Source of the DNA: Nitrospiraceae bacterium
Lineage (GTDB): Bacteria > Nitrospirota > Thermodesulfovibrionia > Thermodesulfovibrionales > Dissulfurispiraceae
Assembly: GCA_003170655.1 (NCBI GenBank)
Contig: PMYY01000200.1
Span: forward strand, 3,113-12,632
DNA length: 9,520 bases
Direction of reading: 5' to 3'
A program made the translations under genes and the position numbers. Below, one piece after another: positions 7,717 through 9,520 of this stretch (its first letter is position 1; every line of letters starts with the position of its first letter). The notes below the pieces were generated by a model that did no database searches, was not told the DNA's origin, and was given only the letters and a program-made list of their open reading frames with translations.

Positions 7717-7733
7717 TACTGTTATTGACAGTA
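7717..7733. promoter_or_regulatory. Dyad TACTGT-TATTG-ACAGTA overlapping a TTGACA
   Basis: Perfect 6-bp inverted repeat with a 5-bp spacer, about 200 bp before mdh. A plus-strand TTGACA (7725-7730) lies within it, so a protein bound here would cover a -35 element. The half-sites look like LexA boxes, but the spacing is wrong for the enterobacterial site. Which protein binds, if any, is unknown. Confidence 0.3.
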
Positions 7734-7849
7734 GACGCAGATAACTCTTTTCTTAACAACACATGATGCTGTAATATCTGTTAATTGGCCCATCTCGAAA
7801 ATAGTAATACCAAAACGGCACATGCTATTCATTTATAGGGAGGCAGACC

Positions 7850-7939
7850 ATGAAAGTCCCGGGCGAAGATATGACATGTCTCTTAATGGAACTGCAGATC
7901 AGATTGAGCGGCAAGGGAAAGCATCTGAATGAAAACTAA
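7850..7939 (+). CDS. Short upstream ORF (29 residues) overlapping the mdh start
   Basis: ATG at 7850 preceded by AGGGAGG with an ideal 6-nt gap, ending TAA at 7937-7939. It overlaps the first 11 nt of mdh in a different frame. The peptide is hydrophilic with one Cys (residue 10), has no membrane segment or known domain, and I do not recognise it. The mdh start has only AAGGGA 10 nt away, so ribosomes probably enter here and pass to mdh by termination-reinitiation. That makes this a coupling leader or a genuine small protein. It carries no run of one amino acid that would suggest attenuation. Confidence 0.45.
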   Translation: MKVPGEDMTCLLMELQIRLSGKGKHLNEN

Positions 7940-8870
7940 AATAACCATTCTAGGGGCAGGCAATATCGGCGGATCATTGGCCCACCTGATCGTTCAGGCC
8001 GAATTGGGAGATGTGGTGCTGCTCGATATCGAAGAAGGAGTTGCCAAAGGCAAGGCATTGGATATTTCTCAGGCTGCTCCGCTATGGATATCCTCTTCCA
8101 GCGTTACCGGCTCGAGCGATTTTGGTTCTACCGCCCACTCCGACATCATCGTAGTCACATGCGGTTATCCAAGAAGGTCCGGAATGAGCAGAGATGACCT
8201 GTTGATAGCCAATACGAGCGTTGTTTCGAATGCGGTCAGAAAGGCTGCCGCTTTTTCTCCAGACGCGCTTTTTATTGTAGTAACTAATCCGATGGACGCA
8301 ATGGCCCAATTGACAATGGAGGTTTCGGGATTTGAACCGAGACGCGTCGTCGGCATGGGCGGCATACTTGACTCTGCCAGATTCAGAACATTTGTTGCTT
8401 GGGAGGCGGGGGTATCCCCCAGAGATGTGGAGGCGCTCGTCATGGGAGGGCACGGAGACCTCATGGTGCCCATGCCGAGGTTCACAACTGTAAAAGGGAT
8501 GCCTGTTACAGAACTTTTTGCTAAAGAGAAGATCGAAGCTATTGTGCAGAGAACTCGGCAGGGAGGCGCAGAAATTGTCGACCTGCTTAAAAGTGGGAGT
8601 GCTTATTATGCCCCTGCAGCGGCAATCCTTCATATGATAAGGTCTATCGTATCCGACGAAAAGCGTTTGCTGCCGTGCTCCGCTTACCTGAAAGGAGAAT
8701 ATGGAGCGTATGATGTCTATACCGGGGTACCGATTATACTGGGCAATGAGGGAATTGATAAGATCATTGAAATAAGACTCAATGAGCAGGAACGGGCTGA
8801 TTTTATTAAATCCGTGGACGCCGTGAAAGCCTCGGTGGCAATGATGAGAAAAGCGATAAGTAAAGTATAA
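7929..8870 (+). CDS. mdh: NAD-dependent malate dehydrogenase (LDH-like type)
   Basis: Cytosolic oxidoreductase interconverting L-malate and oxaloacetate with NAD(H) in the TCA cycle and its reductive branch. The 313 residues are the normal family length. The Rossmann site is GAGNIG (9-14), with D33 ending the second strand (VVLLDIEEG) and favouring NAD over NADP. The active-site loop GYPRRSGMSRDDLL provides substrate-binding R82 and R88; an arginine rather than the glutamine of lactate dehydrogenases at this place points to malate. N120 (VVTNPMDAM), the D148/R151 segment (GGILDSARFR) and catalytic H175 (MGGHGDLMVP) are all present. The start is fixed by an in-frame TGA directly before the ATG. 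It stands without other TCA-cycle genes and is probably translated by coupling from the short overlapping ORF. Confidence 0.96.
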   Translation: MKTKITILGAGNIGGSLAHLIVQAELGDVVLLDIEEGVAKGKALDISQAAPLWISSSSVTGSSDFGSTAHSDIIVVTCGYPRRSGMSRDDLLIANTSVVSNAVRKAAAFSPDALFIVVTNPMDAMAQLTMEVSGFEPRRVVGMGGILDSARFRTFVAWEAGVSPRDVEALVMGGHGDLMVPMPRFTTVKGMPVTELFAKEKIEAIVQRTRQGGAEIVDLLKSGSAYYAPAAAILHMIRSIVSDEKRLLPCSAYLKGEYGAYDVYTGVPIILGNEGIDKIIEIRLNEQERADFIKSVDAVKASVAMMRKAISKV

Positions 8871-8890
8871 CTACAACCTTTGTATGTTGC

Positions 8891-8932
8891 CTTTAGTACA
8901 ACTCGGTAGTAGGTTTTCAATAACTACTAAAG
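8891..8932. repeat. Inverted repeat CTTTAGTA...TACTAAAG downstream of mdh
   Basis: Perfect 8-bp arms (8891-8898 and 8925-8932) separated by 26 nt, 20 nt after the mdh stop. As RNA it would be an A/U-rich stem with a long loop, followed only by a TTTT at 8939, so it is a poor intrinsic terminator though the only candidate behind mdh. It could instead be a protein-binding dyad. Confidence 0.3.
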
Positions 8933-9268
8933 TCATCGATTTTACCATTACTCAGAATTTGATAATTTCTCTAAAAATCTATCATGGCCGTTTTGTCGAG
9001 TGTGCAGAAGGGTATTTGGGATAATTGTGTCTTCCTATGTCTCGGTACTCTGAAGTAGACCGCTGTAATCTTCACCATAACCTCAGAATATGATCAAAAC
9101 AATGACATAGAGAAGGTCATTCTCCTGCCTTAGATATCTTGAAATTGATTTTGTTTAGCGTAAGAGATGTCCTACATGAAAATCAGCTTACCACTGACAT
9201 AAAAAAGAGCAAAACTCCTATATTGATCACCGAAGTCGATGCGTAACTTGGAAAGGAGCTGTGTGCGC

Positions 9269-9391
9269 ATGCTTATTTCATTCTTCAATGTAGAGGAGGT
9301 GACCGCAACTATGAATGCAATCGCGCGACACAGTGCTCGGTGCATAAGAATAGTGAATCAGAATGAGAGTGCGAAGATATGTTCGAACTAG
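9269..9391 (+). CDS. Weak candidate small ORF, 40 residues
   Basis: ATG at 9269 follows AAGGAG by 10 nt. An internal in-frame ATG at 9311 follows an almost perfect AGGAGGTGA by about 9 nt, giving a 26-residue alternative. Both end at TAG 9389-9391. The peptide has no membrane segment or domain I can name, with basic and Asn/Ser residues in the second half. Two good SD-like sequences in one frame are notable, but the surrounding DNA looks non-coding. Confidence 0.22.
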   Translation: MLISFFNVEEVTATMNAIARHSARCIRIVNQNESAKICSN

Positions 9392-9512
9392 GATAGCATT
9401 GGATTTTGTTTAATGATGGCCCCAAACCCGCTGAGCTGCGCTACTGCATGAATTCAGCTGCCTTGCAATTCGTATCAACCAATAAATAAACTGACAATTA
9501 GGGGGATACATT

Positions 9513-9520
9513 ATGAAAAT
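9513..9520 (+). CDS. Probable start of a plus-strand gene, cut by the window edge
   Basis: ATG at 9513 followed by AAA and an incomplete AT codon, preceded by AGGGGG (9500-9505) with a 7-nt gap. This is a good ribosome binding arrangement after a long gene-free stretch. Only two codons are visible, so the product is unknown. Confidence 0.45.

Larger units (their letters stand above)
7383..7849. other. A+T-rich intergenic region with several dyads, upstream of mdh
   Basis: No convincing gene. A 68-codon minus frame (7320-7526) starts with TTG, lacks an SD and looks like chance. The stretch carries three perfect short palindromes: GATCAT-T-ATGATC (7473-7485), GATTATT-N5-AATAATC (7602-7620) and TACTGT-N5-ACAGTA (7717-7733). 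It must contain whatever drives mdh, but no strong -35/-10 pair is visible. The best -35 is TTGACA at 7725-7730, with only TTTTCT at the expected -10. Confidence 0.4.
8871..9512. other. Gene-poor A+T-rich stretch after mdh
   Basis: No recognised gene; stops are frequent in all frames. Visible structure is limited to the inverted repeat behind mdh and a hairpin AATGAC (9101-9106) with GTCATT (9116-9121) that has no T run after it. A weak 40-codon ORF (9269-9391) also lies here. The final part is the leader of the gene beginning at 9513. Confidence 0.4.

Noticed and set aside
7717..7733. LexA (SOS) box
   Set aside because: The half-sites TACTGT and ACAGTA look right, but they are separated by 5 bp instead of the 8 bp between CTGT and ACAG in the enterobacterial site.

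Overview
The window looks like a chromosomal segment of a Gram-negative anaerobe-type bacterium, most plausibly from the former Deltaproteobacteria (Desulfobacterota). The grounds are a tripartite RND efflux pump, which needs an outer membrane, and a soluble sensor kinase whose N-terminal Rossmann-like domain precedes PAS domains, an arrangement I associate with that group. This is inference from gene content; no rRNA or other marker is present.

Left half (1-4427, all minus strand): a compact efflux operon read right to left. It runs from a TetR-family regulator, to a lipoprotein periplasmic adaptor (membrane fusion protein), to an RND inner-membrane permease that runs off the left edge. The regulator and adaptor overlap by 4 bp (ATGA), and adaptor and permease are 10 bp apart. 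In front of the regulator, a TTGACA promoter is followed directly by a dyad centred on GTAAG-TG-CTTAC, a typical layout for TetR autorepression of the whole operon.

Centre (4551/4674-6422, plus strand): a divergently transcribed, apparently soluble histidine kinase with the order Rossmann-like domain, PAS, PAS, HisKA_3, HATPase. No response regulator is visible next to it, so it is an orphan within this window.

Right half (6423-9520): mostly non-coding or decayed DNA with one solid gene, an NAD-dependent malate dehydrogenase (7929-8870, plus). Left of it are a broken IS3-type transposase OrfA fragment (minus, about 6857-7000), a candidate 31-residue single-pass membrane protein with a strong Shine-Dalgarno site (7237-7332, minus), and several short dyads. 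A 29-codon ORF with a better ribosome binding site than mdh overlaps the mdh start and may couple its translation. The tail (8871-9512) is a gene-poor stretch with one weak 40-codon ORF. The first bases of a further plus-strand gene probably begin at 9513.

The best candidates for something undescribed are the two small ORFs (7237-7332 and 7850-7939) and the unknown ligand and partner of the Rossmann-PAS-PAS kinase. I saw no CRISPR array, tRNA, rRNA, or recognisable defence or phage module.
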